In this document: in pieces, positions 12,249 to 20,311 of the stretch
How the letters are laid out: the number at the start of each line of letters is the position of its first letter
Numbering within the stretch: the first letter of the stretch is position 1
Assembly: GCA_019689655.1 (NCBI GenBank)
Contig: JADGHC010000006.1
Location: forward strand, 1-35,110
Source of the DNA: Microbispora sp.
Lineage (GTDB): Bacteria; Actinomycetota; Actinomycetes; Streptosporangiales; Streptosporangiaceae
Length of the DNA: 35,110 nt
Reading direction: 5' to 3'
The notes under the pieces: model-generated
Database searches by the model: none
The model's input: the letters and a program-made list of their open reading frames with translations, nothing else
What the model was told of the DNA's origin: nothing
Position numbers and translations under genes: made by a program

Positions 12249-12725
12249 TCACTCCACCTCTGCGGCGGTGCCTCCGGTGATGCGCAGCAGCTCCTCGTAG
12301 GACGTGGGGAAGACCGTGTGGGGATGCCCGGCGGCCGCCCACACGACGTCGTGCTTGCTCAGCCAGGTGTCCACCAGCGTCCGCACGGGCGCGGGGTGGC
12401 CGACCGGGGCGACGCCGCCGATGGGCTGCCCGGTGTGCTCGCGTACGAACTCCGGTGTGGCCCGCCGCACCTTCGCCGCGCCGACGAGCCGCGCGACCAG
12501 CTCGGTGTTCACGCGGTGGGCGCCGCTGGTCAGCACCAGCAGCGGGGCGCCGTCCGCGTCGAAGATCAGGCTGTTGGCGATCGCGCCGACCTCGCAGCCG
12601 AGCTGGGCCGCCGCCGTCGCGGCCGTCGGGGCCGCCTCGTCCAGCACGATGATCTCGCCCGCCACTCCGTGGGCCCGCAGGGCCTCGCGGACCCGCACGA
12701 CGTTCGGATGCAACTTTTCTGCCAC
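12249..12725 (-). CDS. YbaK/EbsC-family aminoacyl-tRNA deacylase-like protein
   Basis: PTAATAAAQLGCEVGAIANSLIFDADGAPLLVLTSGAHRVNTELVARLVGAAKVRRATPEFVREHTGQPIGGVAPVGHP is the typical YbaK pattern. Confidence 0.92.
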   Translation of the reverse strand: MAEKLHPNVVRVREALRAHGVAGEIIVLDEAAPTAATAAAQLGCEVGAIANSLIFDADGAPLLVLTSGAHRVNTELVARLVGAAKVRRATPEFVREHTGQPIGGVAPVGHPAPVRTLVDTWLSKHDVVWAAAGHPHTVFPTSYEELLRITGGTAAEVE

Positions 12726-12852
12726 CAGGCAACTCTAAACGGATTGCCAGGACATACGGGACCGTTTATGGCCACTTACGATCACGCGACTGACAATCGG
12801 ACCGTAAGGTGTGTCCTTTGTATTGGGAACTGGGCCTTATGAGGGGTTGGTC

Positions 12853-13695
12853 ATGATGAGCAGTCGACGGCGACTGGCTGCGGCCACACTCGTCGCGGTG
12901 GGGGTGGTGACGTTGGCGACCGCCGGCGGCACCGGCACGGCGCAGGCGCGCACCGCCGCGCCGGCGGGAGCCGTGATCGCGAAGACCGTGGCGGCCACCG
13001 GGACCGCGCTCCCGGCGTTCCCGGCGCGGGCCGCCGGATATCCGTCGTTCACCGCTCCCGGCAAGACGCTCAGGTTCGGCGCCAAGGGCTCCGCGGTGAA
13101 GGCGCTGCAGGCCCGGCTCAAGCAGCTCGGATACGTGCCCGGCAGCGTGGACGGCCGGTACGGCTCGGCCACGCTGATGGCGGTGTGGGCGTTCCAGAAG
13201 GTGCAGGGGATCAAGCCGACCAGCACGATCACCGCCCGCACCTGGCGGGCGCTGGAGAACCCCCGGGCGCCCAAGGTCCTGGTGCCGAAGGGCAAGCCGA
13301 CCCGCGTCGAGGTGAACCTGACCACGCAGGTGATGGTTCTGTATCGGGGTGGCGATCCGGTGCTGATCAGCCACATCTCCAGCGGCAGCGGCATCCCCTA
13401 CACCGAGTGGGTCACCTGGAACGGCAGGCGTCAGAAGTTCTCCGGCAGCGCCCGCACGCCGACCGGCGACTACAAGACCACCTGGCGGGTCAAGGGCTGG
13501 CACCGGTCCTACCTCGGGGAGCTGTACAACCCGATCTTCTTCAACGGCGGGATCGCGCTCCACGGCGCGCTGTCCGTGCCGCTCCACCCCGCCTCGCACG
13601 GCTGCGTACGGCTGCCCATGAACGTGGCCGAGATCCTGCCGCGCATGCTCGGCACCGGGGTCCCGGTGCACGTCAGGGGTGCTTTCAAGGGCTAG
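12853..13695 (+). CDS. Secreted L,D-transpeptidase (YkuD) with N-terminal peptidoglycan-binding domain
   Basis: Signal peptide MMSSRRRLAAATLVAVGVVTLATAGGTGTAQA; PG_binding_1-like SAVKALQARLKQLGYVPGSVDGRYGSATLMAVWAFQK; catalytic HGALSVPLHPASHGCVRLP. Confidence 0.94.
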   Translation: MMSSRRRLAAATLVAVGVVTLATAGGTGTAQARTAAPAGAVIAKTVAATGTALPAFPARAAGYPSFTAPGKTLRFGAKGSAVKALQARLKQLGYVPGSVDGRYGSATLMAVWAFQKVQGIKPTSTITARTWRALENPRAPKVLVPKGKPTRVEVNLTTQVMVLYRGGDPVLISHISSGSGIPYTEWVTWNGRRQKFSGSARTPTGDYKTTWRVKGWHRSYLGELYNPIFFNGGIALHGALSVPLHPASHGCVRLPMNVAEILPRMLGTGVPVHVRGAFKG

Positions 13696-13741
13696 CGCGG
13701 ACCGCTCGGGCGGCGGCGCTCACCGGCCCGGCCATCCGGAG

Positions 13742-13776
13742 AGGCCTCGCGCGAGGTGATCGCGCGAGGCCTTTTT
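13742..13776 (+). terminator. Rho-independent terminator downstream of the L,D-transpeptidase
   Basis: Perfect 12-bp inverted repeat AGGCCTCGCGCG-aggtgat-CGCGCGAGGCCT running into TTTTT. Confidence 0.93.
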
Positions 13777-13820
13777 GCCGTGCCGAGTCGCAGGACCCCA
13801 CGGGATGGCGGTGAGATCGG

Positions 13821-14702
13821 CTACTTGCCGAAGCTCGCGAAGTAGCCGGCCGCCATGTCCTTGTCGCCGTGGCCGAGCTCGGAGGCGCGGACGAAGCGGG
13901 CGAGACCGGCCTCGGCCAGGTCCATGCGAACGCCGGCGCGCCGGGCGGCCTCGACGATGAGGCGGGTGTCCTTGGCCGCGTTGTCCACCGAGAAGCTGGT
14001 GGTGTAGTCGCCGGAGATGACGGCGGCGGACTTGAGCTGGAAGTATCCGTTGTCCGTCGGGCCGCCGCTGACGACCTCGACGAAGTGCTTGGGGTCGACG
14101 CCGAGGCCCTTCGCGAGGGCGAGGGACTCGCCGATGCCGTGGGTGAGGGCGATGACCCAGGAGTTGAGGACCAGCTTGAGGCGGCTGGCGGCGCCGCTTT
14201 CGCCCTCGTCGGCCACCCACATGGTCCGCTTGCCGATGGCGTCGAAGAGCGGGGTGAGCGTGTCGCGCACCTCGGGCGCGGCGGCCGCCATGACGACGAG
14301 CTGGCCCTGCTCGGCGGGCTGGCGGGTGCCCTGCACGGGGGCGTCGACGAAGACCAGGGAGTGCTTGCGGGCGAAGGCGGCCAGCGACTCGACGGCGTCG
14401 CCCACGGTGCTCATCTGCACCCAGATCGTGCCCTCGGCGAGCGAGGGCGCGGCCGCGGTGACGGCTTCCAGCGCGGCGGGGCCGTCCTTGACGACGGTGA
14501 GCACGATCGCGGCTCCCTCGACGGCCTCGGCGGCCGTGTCCGCGACGTGCACCCCGTGCTCGGCGAGCGGTTCGGCCTTGGCGCGGGTGCGGTTCCAGGC
14601 CCGGACCGGGAAGCCGGCCCGGGCGAGATTACGGGCGACCGGGAAGCCGATGATGCCGGTGCCGAGGACGGCGACGGTGGGCTTCGGCGCGGTGCTGGTC
14701 AT
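13821..14702 (-). CDS. NAD(P)-dependent oxidoreductase, 3-hydroxyisobutyrate dehydrogenase / 6-phosphogluconate dehydrogenase NAD-binding family
   Basis: VAVLGTGIIGFPVARNLARAGFPVRAWNRTRAKAEPL, FVDAPVQGTRQPAEQGQLVVMAA, ASRLKLVLNSWV. Confidence 0.92.
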   Translation of the reverse strand: MTSTAPKPTVAVLGTGIIGFPVARNLARAGFPVRAWNRTRAKAEPLAEHGVHVADTAAEAVEGAAIVLTVVKDGPAALEAVTAAAPSLAEGTIWVQMSTVGDAVESLAAFARKHSLVFVDAPVQGTRQPAEQGQLVVMAAAAPEVRDTLTPLFDAIGKRTMWVADEGESGAASRLKLVLNSWVIALTHGIGESLALAKGLGVDPKHFVEVVSGGPTDNGYFQLKSAAVISGDYTTSFSVDNAAKDTRLIVEAARRAGVRMDLAEAGLARFVRASELGHGDKDMAAGYFASFGK

Positions 14703-14982
14703 TGGTGTGTTCCTCCAAGGGTCGGACGGTCCGGGCGGACCGGGAGTGGCGGGAAAGTCCGGGTGCCGGGGTGGCCGTCAGGCCCGGGCGGGCGCGGCCC
14801 CGCCCCTGCGGGCGCGGCGGCGCGGGACGCCCCCGGCGACGGCCGCGAGCGGGCCCGCTACGGCGAGCGGGGCGGCGGTTCGCGACGGGCATCGCACTCC
14901 TCGGGACGGTCGTTCGGCGGTTCTGGAACATTCATTAAAGAATCAGGGCGAGCCGGGCCGGCTCCCGCGCGACGCCGACGGC

Positions 14983-15561
14983 TCAGAGCGCCGCCAGCGT
15001 CGTGTCGACGATGCCGGTGAGGGTGCGGCGGTCCGCGACCTTGCCCAGGACCCGCAGGCCGTACATCGCGTTGAGTACGAACTGCGCGAGCGCCCGCGGA
15101 TCCTTCTCCGCGCCGATCTCGCCGTCTTGCCGGGCGCGGGCGAGCGCGCGGTACAGCGCCTCTTCCACGCGGCCGAAGATACGGCGCACCTGTGCGGTGA
15201 CGTCCGGGTCGAGCCCGGCCAGCTCCACCGCGGCGTTGACCGCGAGACAGCCCCGGCGGCCGTCCCGGGCGGCGGTCTCCTCCTCGACGATGGTCATCAT
15301 CACCGCGCGGATCCGCTCCCGGACCTGCCCGGGCCCGTCGAGGATCGCCTCCTGCCAGGTCGTCCGCTGCTCCTCGTACCGCCGGAGCACCTCCCGGAAG
15401 AGGTGGTGCTTGCTGGCGAAGGCGTTGTACAGGCTGCCCCGTCCCAGTCCGGTGCTGTCCACCAGGTCTTGGGCGGAGGTCGCCGCGTATCCCTTGCGCC
15501 AGAACGCGTCCATGGCGGCGTCGAGGGCGCGCTCGGGATCGAACTGCTTGGGACGGGCCAT
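14983..15561 (-). CDS. TetR/AcrR-family transcriptional regulator
   Basis: N-terminal HTH FDPERALDAAMDAFWRKGYAATSAQDLVDSTGLGRGSLYNAFASKHHLFREVL. Confidence 0.93.
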   Translation of the reverse strand: MARPKQFDPERALDAAMDAFWRKGYAATSAQDLVDSTGLGRGSLYNAFASKHHLFREVLRRYEEQRTTWQEAILDGPGQVRERIRAVMMTIVEEETAARDGRRGCLAVNAAVELAGLDPDVTAQVRRIFGRVEEALYRALARARQDGEIGAEKDPRALAQFVLNAMYGLRVLGKVADRRTLTGIVDTTLAAL

Positions 15562-15578
15562 GGTCCGAGCATGACACT

Positions 15579-15600
15579 TTCTGGAACGATCGGTCAAATA
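15579..15600. promoter_or_regulatory. Candidate TetR autoregulatory operator
   Basis: TTCTGGAACGATCGGTCAAATA; near-palindromic core GAACGATCGGTC. On the minus strand it begins at a TTGACC -35-like hexamer about 30 bp upstream of the tetR start. TTCTGGAAC recurs at 14921-14929. Confidence 0.5.
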
Positions 15601-15734
15601 CGACGGCGCCGCAACCGCCTTGCCCGCCGTGTACGGCCCGGCCCCTGCGGTCCGCTTCGTCGCCGGTGTGGTCCCGGGCGTCGTCTGCGGCCTGCTCGCC
15701 GGCCACGCCCGCCGCCGGCTTCGTGGTGCCGGCA

Positions 15735-15750
15735 TCGAACACATATTCGT
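15735..15750. promoter_or_regulatory. Second, degenerate SOS-box-like site
   Basis: TCGAACACATATTCGT: perfect left half-site, two mismatches in the right; spaced 40 bp from the stronger box. Confidence 0.4.
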
Positions 15751-15774
15751 TGACAGTCTTGACAGTGGACATGA

Positions 15775-15790
15775 TCGAATCTATGTTCGA
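15775..15790. promoter_or_regulatory. LexA/SOS-box-like operator (near consensus)
   Basis: TCGAATCTATGTTCGA versus actinobacterial consensus TCGAAC-N4-GTTCGA (one mismatch). It overlaps a TATGTT -10-like hexamer 17 bp downstream of TTGACA (15759-15764). Confidence 0.7.
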
Positions 15791-16050
15791 TGGTGTGGGC
15801 GTGGGACTCGCGGCTCGCGCCCACCCCGTTGGATTCGTGCCCTCGTCGTCGGCGGAGACGGATGCGGCATGACCCGCGGCGTGAGCCGGACGGGGAGAGG
15901 GGAAGCTCCTCGTCCGGCCGCCCGCGGGAAGGCGCGGGGCGATCTCGAGCGGTTCGCGGGGTCTCCCGGCCGGCGAAATTGTCGGTGCGGTCTGCGACTG
16001 TGAAGTCACCGGCGACCTTCGCCGGAGTGCCACGACTCAAGGAGGCGGGC

Positions 16051-16488
16051 ATGACTGAGCAGAACGACGATCAGAAAAGCGGGCCCCGGCTCTCGCAGGC
16101 GGTCCTGGCACACCTCGCGAACGCCAGGGCATGCCTCGCGGACGCCACCGCCGGGTCCACCCCCGCCGACCGCTACGTGTCGGCCCATCTGGCGGCTCTC
16201 CGTGCGGCCGCCGGGATCCTCGCGGCGCGTCCGCGGCTCACGAACGGCCGCAGGCGACGGCTGCGCAGCGCCTGGGAGCTGCTGCCGGAGGCCGAGCCCA
16301 AGCTCGCGGACTGGGCGGCCTACTTCTCGGTGACCGCGACCAAGCGCGCGGCGGCCGAGGCGGGCATGGTTCGCGTAGTCACGCAGAACGACGCGGAGGA
16401 GATCATAGCGGAGGCGGACAGGTTCGTCGGCGAGGTCGAGTCGATCCTCGGCCTGCCCGGCCGCCCCACCCTGCCCATGGCCGGCTGA
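16051..16488 (+). CDS. SAV_6107-type HEPN domain protein
   Basis: Preceded by RBS AAGGAGG. Protein LSQAVLAHLANARACLADATAGSTPADRYVSAHLAALRAAAGILAARPR...RRRLRSAWELLPEAEPKLADWAAYFSVTATKRAAAEAG matches my memory of the SAV_6107-like HEPN family. Confidence 0.85.
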   Translation: MTEQNDDQKSGPRLSQAVLAHLANARACLADATAGSTPADRYVSAHLAALRAAAGILAARPRLTNGRRRRLRSAWELLPEAEPKLADWAAYFSVTATKRAAAEAGMVRVVTQNDAEEIIAEADRFVGEVESILGLPGRPTLPMAG

Positions 16489-16519
16489 CTCCGGCTCCGG
16501 CCGGCCTGCGCCGCCCCGA

Positions 16520-17764
16520 TCAGACCGGGTCGCGTTCCAGGGGGCAGCTCATGCACCGCGGGCCGCCTCGCCCGCGGCCGAGCTCGCTGCCGCGGATCGT
16601 GATGACCTCGATGCCGTTCCTGCGCAGGTGGTTGTTGGTCGTGGTGTTGCGCTCGTAGGCCACGACCACCCCCGGCTCCAGCGCGAGCACGTTGCAGCCG
16701 TCGTCCCACTGCTCGCGCTCGGCCGCGTGCACGTCCTGGGTCGGCGTGAGGACCTTGATGTCGTCCAGGCCGATGGCCCGCGCGATCGCCTTGTGCATGT
16801 CCTCGGGCGGGTGGTCGGTGACCTTCAGCTCCTTGTCGGTGTCGCCCGGCTCCACGGTGTAGGACGGGAGCATGCCGAGCCCGGCGTACTTGGTGAACAC
16901 GCCGACGTCGACGTTGGTCATCACGGTGTCGAGGTGCATGAACGCGCGGGTCTTGGGCAGGTTGAGCGCCACGATCCGGGTCGCCGACCCCGCCCGGAAG
17001 AGGTTGATCGCCAGCATCTCCACGGCCTGCGGCTGGGTGCGTTCGCTCATGCCGATGAGCACGGCGCCGTCACCGAGCACCAGGACGTCGCCGCCCTCGA
17101 TGGTGGCCGGGGCCATGCGCACGCCCTCGTACCAGACGTTGAACCCGCCGCCGGCCGGATTGCCGTAGCCCGCGGCGAACAGCGGGTGCCACCGGTAGAC
17201 CGCCTCGTAGTTGACGGTCTCCCGCCTGCGGGCCTTCTTGCGCATGGCGTTGATCGACACCCCGTCGTACACCCAGCAGGAGGTGTCGCGGGCGAACAGG
17301 TGGTTGGGCAGCGGCGGGAGGACGAAGTCGTCCATGCCGAGCGTGTGGAAGGCGATGGAGCCCGGGTCGCAGCCCAGCTCCATGATCTCGCGTTTGGTGA
17401 TCCCGCCGGTCAGCAGCGGCGCGAGCGCGTCGGCGTCGAGGGCGTCGAGCGTGTTGCGGATCGCGTCGGCGGCCAGCGGGCCGAACCAGTGCTCGTCGAC
17501 GCTGCCGTCGAGGATGTGCTTGCGCGCGTCGGGGATCTCGATGACCTCCCGCAGGAGGTCGCCGAGGTGGTGCACCGTGACGCCGCGCCCGGCGAGCACC
17601 TCACACCATTCGTGGTGCTCCTCCAGGGCGCGGTGCACCCAGAGCACGTCGTCGAACAGCAGAGCGTCCTTGTTTCCCGGGGTGAGCCGCTTGAGCGCGA
17701 GTTCGGGTATGTCGACCAGGACCCGGCGCAGCCTGCCCACCTCGGAGCCCACGAAAAACGTCAT
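16520..17764 (-). CDS. arcA: Arginine deiminase
   Basis: [88 protein letters not shown]. Confidence 0.96.
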   Translation of the reverse strand: MTFFVGSEVGRLRRVLVDIPELALKRLTPGNKDALLFDDVLWVHRALEEHHEWCEVLAGRGVTVHHLGDLLREVIEIPDARKHILDGSVDEHWFGPLAADAIRNTLDALDADALAPLLTGGITKREIMELGCDPGSIAFHTLGMDDFVLPPLPNHLFARDTSCWVYDGVSINAMRKKARRRETVNYEAVYRWHPLFAAGYGNPAGGGFNVWYEGVRMAPATIEGGDVLVLGDGAVLIGMSERTQPQAVEMLAINLFRAGSATRIVALNLPKTRAFMHLDTVMTNVDVGVFTKYAGLGMLPSYTVEPGDTDKELKVTDHPPEDMHKAIARAIGLDDIKVLTPTQDVHAAEREQWDDGCNVLALEPGVVVAYERNTTTNNHLRRNGIEVITIRGSELGRGRGGPRCMSCPLERDPV

Positions 17765-17903
17765 GCCCTGCCTATCCCCGCGTGGCGGGAATCAGTCGTG
17801 CCGGCGGCTCCCCGATGCGGAGACGCCGCCGGGCCACGCTGCGCAGGGGTAAGTCCGCCCGGCGCCGCCCGGAGCGGGCACCGCCGTACGGACCCGGAGG
17901 AGG

Positions 17904-18398
17904 TCAGAAGGACTCGACGGCGCGGCGGGCCTCCGCGTCGAGCACACCCCAGCTGATGAACTCCTCCGTCAGCTCGGCGGGCGACTTGTCATAAATGACC
18001 GCGAGCGAGCGCAGGTCCTCCTGCCGGATGGACAGCACCTTGCCGTTGTAGTCGCCACGCTGGCTTTGAATCGTGGCGGCATAACGGGCAAGCGGGCCGG
18101 CCTTATCCTTCGGCAGTTGCGCCAGCCGCTCAAGGTCGATGACCAGCTTGGGAGCCGGCGCGAGCGGGCTGGGGGCGGCTCCGCCGGGAAGAAGCTCCGA
18201 CACCGGCACTCCGTAGAAATCCGCGAGTTCGGCGAGCTTCTGCACGGTTACCGCGCGGTCGCCCCGCTCGTAAGAGCCCACGACGACGGCCTTCCACCGC
18301 CCGCGGGACTTCTCTTCCACACCGTGCAGGGACAGCCCCTGCTGGGTTCGGATGGCGCGCAGGCGCGCGCCCAGCGACTTGGCGTAGTCAGACGGCAT
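17904..18398 (-). CDS. bldD: Developmental regulator BldD (XRE-type HTH, c-di-GMP-binding C-terminal domain)
   Basis: GARLRAIRTQQGLSLHGVEEKSRGRWKAVVVGSYERGDRAVTVQKLAELADFYGVPVSELLPG... and RYAATIQSQRGDYNGKVLSIRQEDLRSLAVIYD, nearly identical to Streptomyces BldD as I recall it; RGD-X8-RQED is the c-di-GMP signature. Confidence 0.95.
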   Translation of the reverse strand: MPSDYAKSLGARLRAIRTQQGLSLHGVEEKSRGRWKAVVVGSYERGDRAVTVQKLAELADFYGVPVSELLPGGAAPSPLAPAPKLVIDLERLAQLPKDKAGPLARYAATIQSQRGDYNGKVLSIRQEDLRSLAVIYDKSPAELTEEFISWGVLDAEARRAVESF

Positions 18399-18772
18399 CG
18401 TGTGGCCCCCGGCTTTCTATGTCTCTTCTCACTTGATTGTGCGTCCTTGTCCTAAGCGTTCCGAACACCGGGGCTGGTGCCCGTAACCGGCACCTTCGGT
18501 GACCGCTGCGTCGGGTTTTACCCAGGAAGGTCGCGTGTTGTGGTTACGGACAGTGACGGTAAAGCCGACACCTCCAAAGGTCAAGCTGATTGGAAAAAAG
18601 AGCGTCAATCAGTGCTCTCACCGAAATCCCCGACACCCGATGTGATGCGGCTTCCGATCCCCGGCGCGTCCGGCACGCCTCCGTGTGGTCCGCGTCACCC
18701 GCGGAGGCCCCGGGCATCGCCCCTGGCGGGAGGGGTGTCCGCAGACGGCCCTGATACTCTAAGCCGAACCGG

Positions 18773-18809
18773 CACCCTTTAAGACCCGTCCCGTGAGGCG
18801 GGAAAGGTG
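18773..18809 (+). promoter_or_regulatory. PyrR-binding RNA hairpin in the pyr operon leader
   Basis: CACCcTTT-aaga-CCCG-TCCCGTGAGG-CGGG-AAAGGTG: lower stem, purine-rich internal loop, upper stem, and UCCNGNGAGGY consensus; the 3' arm contains the Shine-Dalgarno. Confidence 0.83.
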
Positions 18810-18821
18810 GTGACTTTTTTC

Positions 18822-19379
18822 ATGTCTGATGCCCGAAATCAGGCCCGCGCCGTCCTGGAGGGGCCCGACATCCACCGGGCGCTCACCCGGATCGCACACG
18901 AGATCCTCGAACGGACCCGGGGCGCGGAGAGCGTCGTCCTGATCGGCATACCCACCCGCGGCGCCACCCTCGCGCGGCGTATCGCCGGGCGCATCGCGCA
19001 GTTCGAGGGGATCGAGGTCCCCGTGGGCGCGATCGACGTCACGATGTACCGCGACGACCTGCGGTTGCGGCCCGCGCGCCCGCTCGGCCGCACCGAGCTC
19101 CCCCCGGACGGCGTGGACGGCAGGACCGTCGTGCTCGTGGACGACGTCCTCTACTCCGGCCGCACCGTGCGCGCCGCGCTCGACGCGCTGAACGACGTGG
19201 GCAGGCCCAGGGCGGTCCAGCTCGCCACGCTCGTGGACCGCGGCCACCGGGAGCTGCCGATCCGCGCCGACTACGTCGGCAAGAACCTGCCGACGTCCAA
19301 GAGCGAGAAGGTCAAGGTCTTCCTGGAGGAGACCGACGGGCGCGATGCGGTCGTGCTCATCAAGGAGGACGGCCGATGA
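18822..19379 (+). CDS. pyrR: Bifunctional pyr operon regulator / uracil phosphoribosyltransferase
   Basis: [62 protein letters not shown] (PRPP-binding motif). Confidence 0.96.
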   Translation: MSDARNQARAVLEGPDIHRALTRIAHEILERTRGAESVVLIGIPTRGATLARRIAGRIAQFEGIEVPVGAIDVTMYRDDLRLRPARPLGRTELPPDGVDGRTVVLVDDVLYSGRTVRAALDALNDVGRPRAVQLATLVDRGHRELPIRADYVGKNLPTSKSEKVKVFLEETDGRDAVVLIKEDGR

Positions 19380-20311
19380 AGCGCCACCTGATCTCGACCG
19401 GCGACCTCACCCGCGACGACGCCCTCCTCATCCTCGACACGGCCGAGGAGCTGGCGCGGGTATCGGAGCGCTCCATCAAGAAGCTGCCGACGCTGCGCGG
19501 CCGTACGGTCGTGAACCTCTTCTACGAAGACTCCACCCGGACCCGCATCTCCTTCGAGGCCGCGGCCAAGCGCCTGTCGGCCGATGTGATCAACTTCTCG
19601 GCCAGGGGGTCGAGCGTGTCCAAGGGCGAGTCGCTGAAGGACACCGCGCTCACCCTGGAGGCCATGGGCGCCGACGCCGTCGTGATCCGGCACGGCGCCT
19701 CGGGCGCGCCGCACCGCCTGGCCACCTGGGTGCGCGGCAGCGTGGTCAACGCCGGCGACGGCACCCACGAGCACCCCACCCAGGCGCTGCTCGACGCCTT
19801 CAGCATCCGGCGGCGGCTGGGCCGGCTGGAGGGCCTGAAGGTCGCGATCGTGGGCGACGTGCTGCACAGCCGGGTCGCCCGGTCCAACGTGCTGCTGCTG
19901 CACACGCTCGGCGCGGAGGTGACGCTGGTCGCGCCGCCGACCCTGCTGCCGGTGGCGGTCGAGACCTGGCCTTGCCAGATCTCCTACGACTTCGACGCCG
20001 TGCTGCCCAAGGCGGACGTGGTGATGATGCTGCGGGTCCAGCTCGAACGGATGAACGCGGCCTACTTCCCCTCCGCGCGGGAGTACAGCCGCCGCTACGG
20101 CCTCGACCGCGACCGTTTCGCCCGCCTCCACGACGACGCCGTCGTCATGCACCCCGGTCCGATGAACCGCGGCATGGAGATCTCCGCGGAGGTCGCCGAC
20201 TCGGCGCGCTCGACCGTCGTCGAGCAGGTCGCCAACGGCGTGACGGTCCGGATGGCCGTCCTCTACCTGCTGCTCGGCGGTTCCGAGCCCGCGATCGGGG
20301 GCGCCGAATGA
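19376..20311 (+). CDS. pyrB: Aspartate carbamoyltransferase catalytic subunit
   Basis: [62 protein letters not shown]. Confidence 0.97.
   Translation: MKRHLISTGDLTRDDALLILDTAEELARVSERSIKKLPTLRGRTVVNLFYEDSTRTRISFEAAAKRLSADVINFSARGSSVSKGESLKDTALTLEAMGADAVVIRHGASGAPHRLATWVRGSVVNAGDGTHEHPTQALLDAFSIRRRLGRLEGLKVAIVGDVLHSRVARSNVLLLHTLGAEVTLVAPPTLLPVAVETWPCQISYDFDAVLPKADVVMMLRVQLERMNAAYFPSAREYSRRYGLDRDRFARLHDDAVVMHPGPMNRGMEISAEVADSARSTVVEQVANGVTVRMAVLYLLLGGSEPAIGGAE

Noticed and set aside
14858-16033. 391-aa minus-strand ORF covering the tetR region, including MSTVKTVNEYVFDAGTTKPAAG...
   Set aside because: Overlaps tetR in another frame and becomes low complexity. The SOS-like box would sit directly against its internal ATG without an RBS, so I could not support it as a gene.
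18399-18470. BldD self-binding box upstream of bldD
   Set aside because: Only a single AGTGA-like half-site is visible near 18430; not enough to call a BldD operator.
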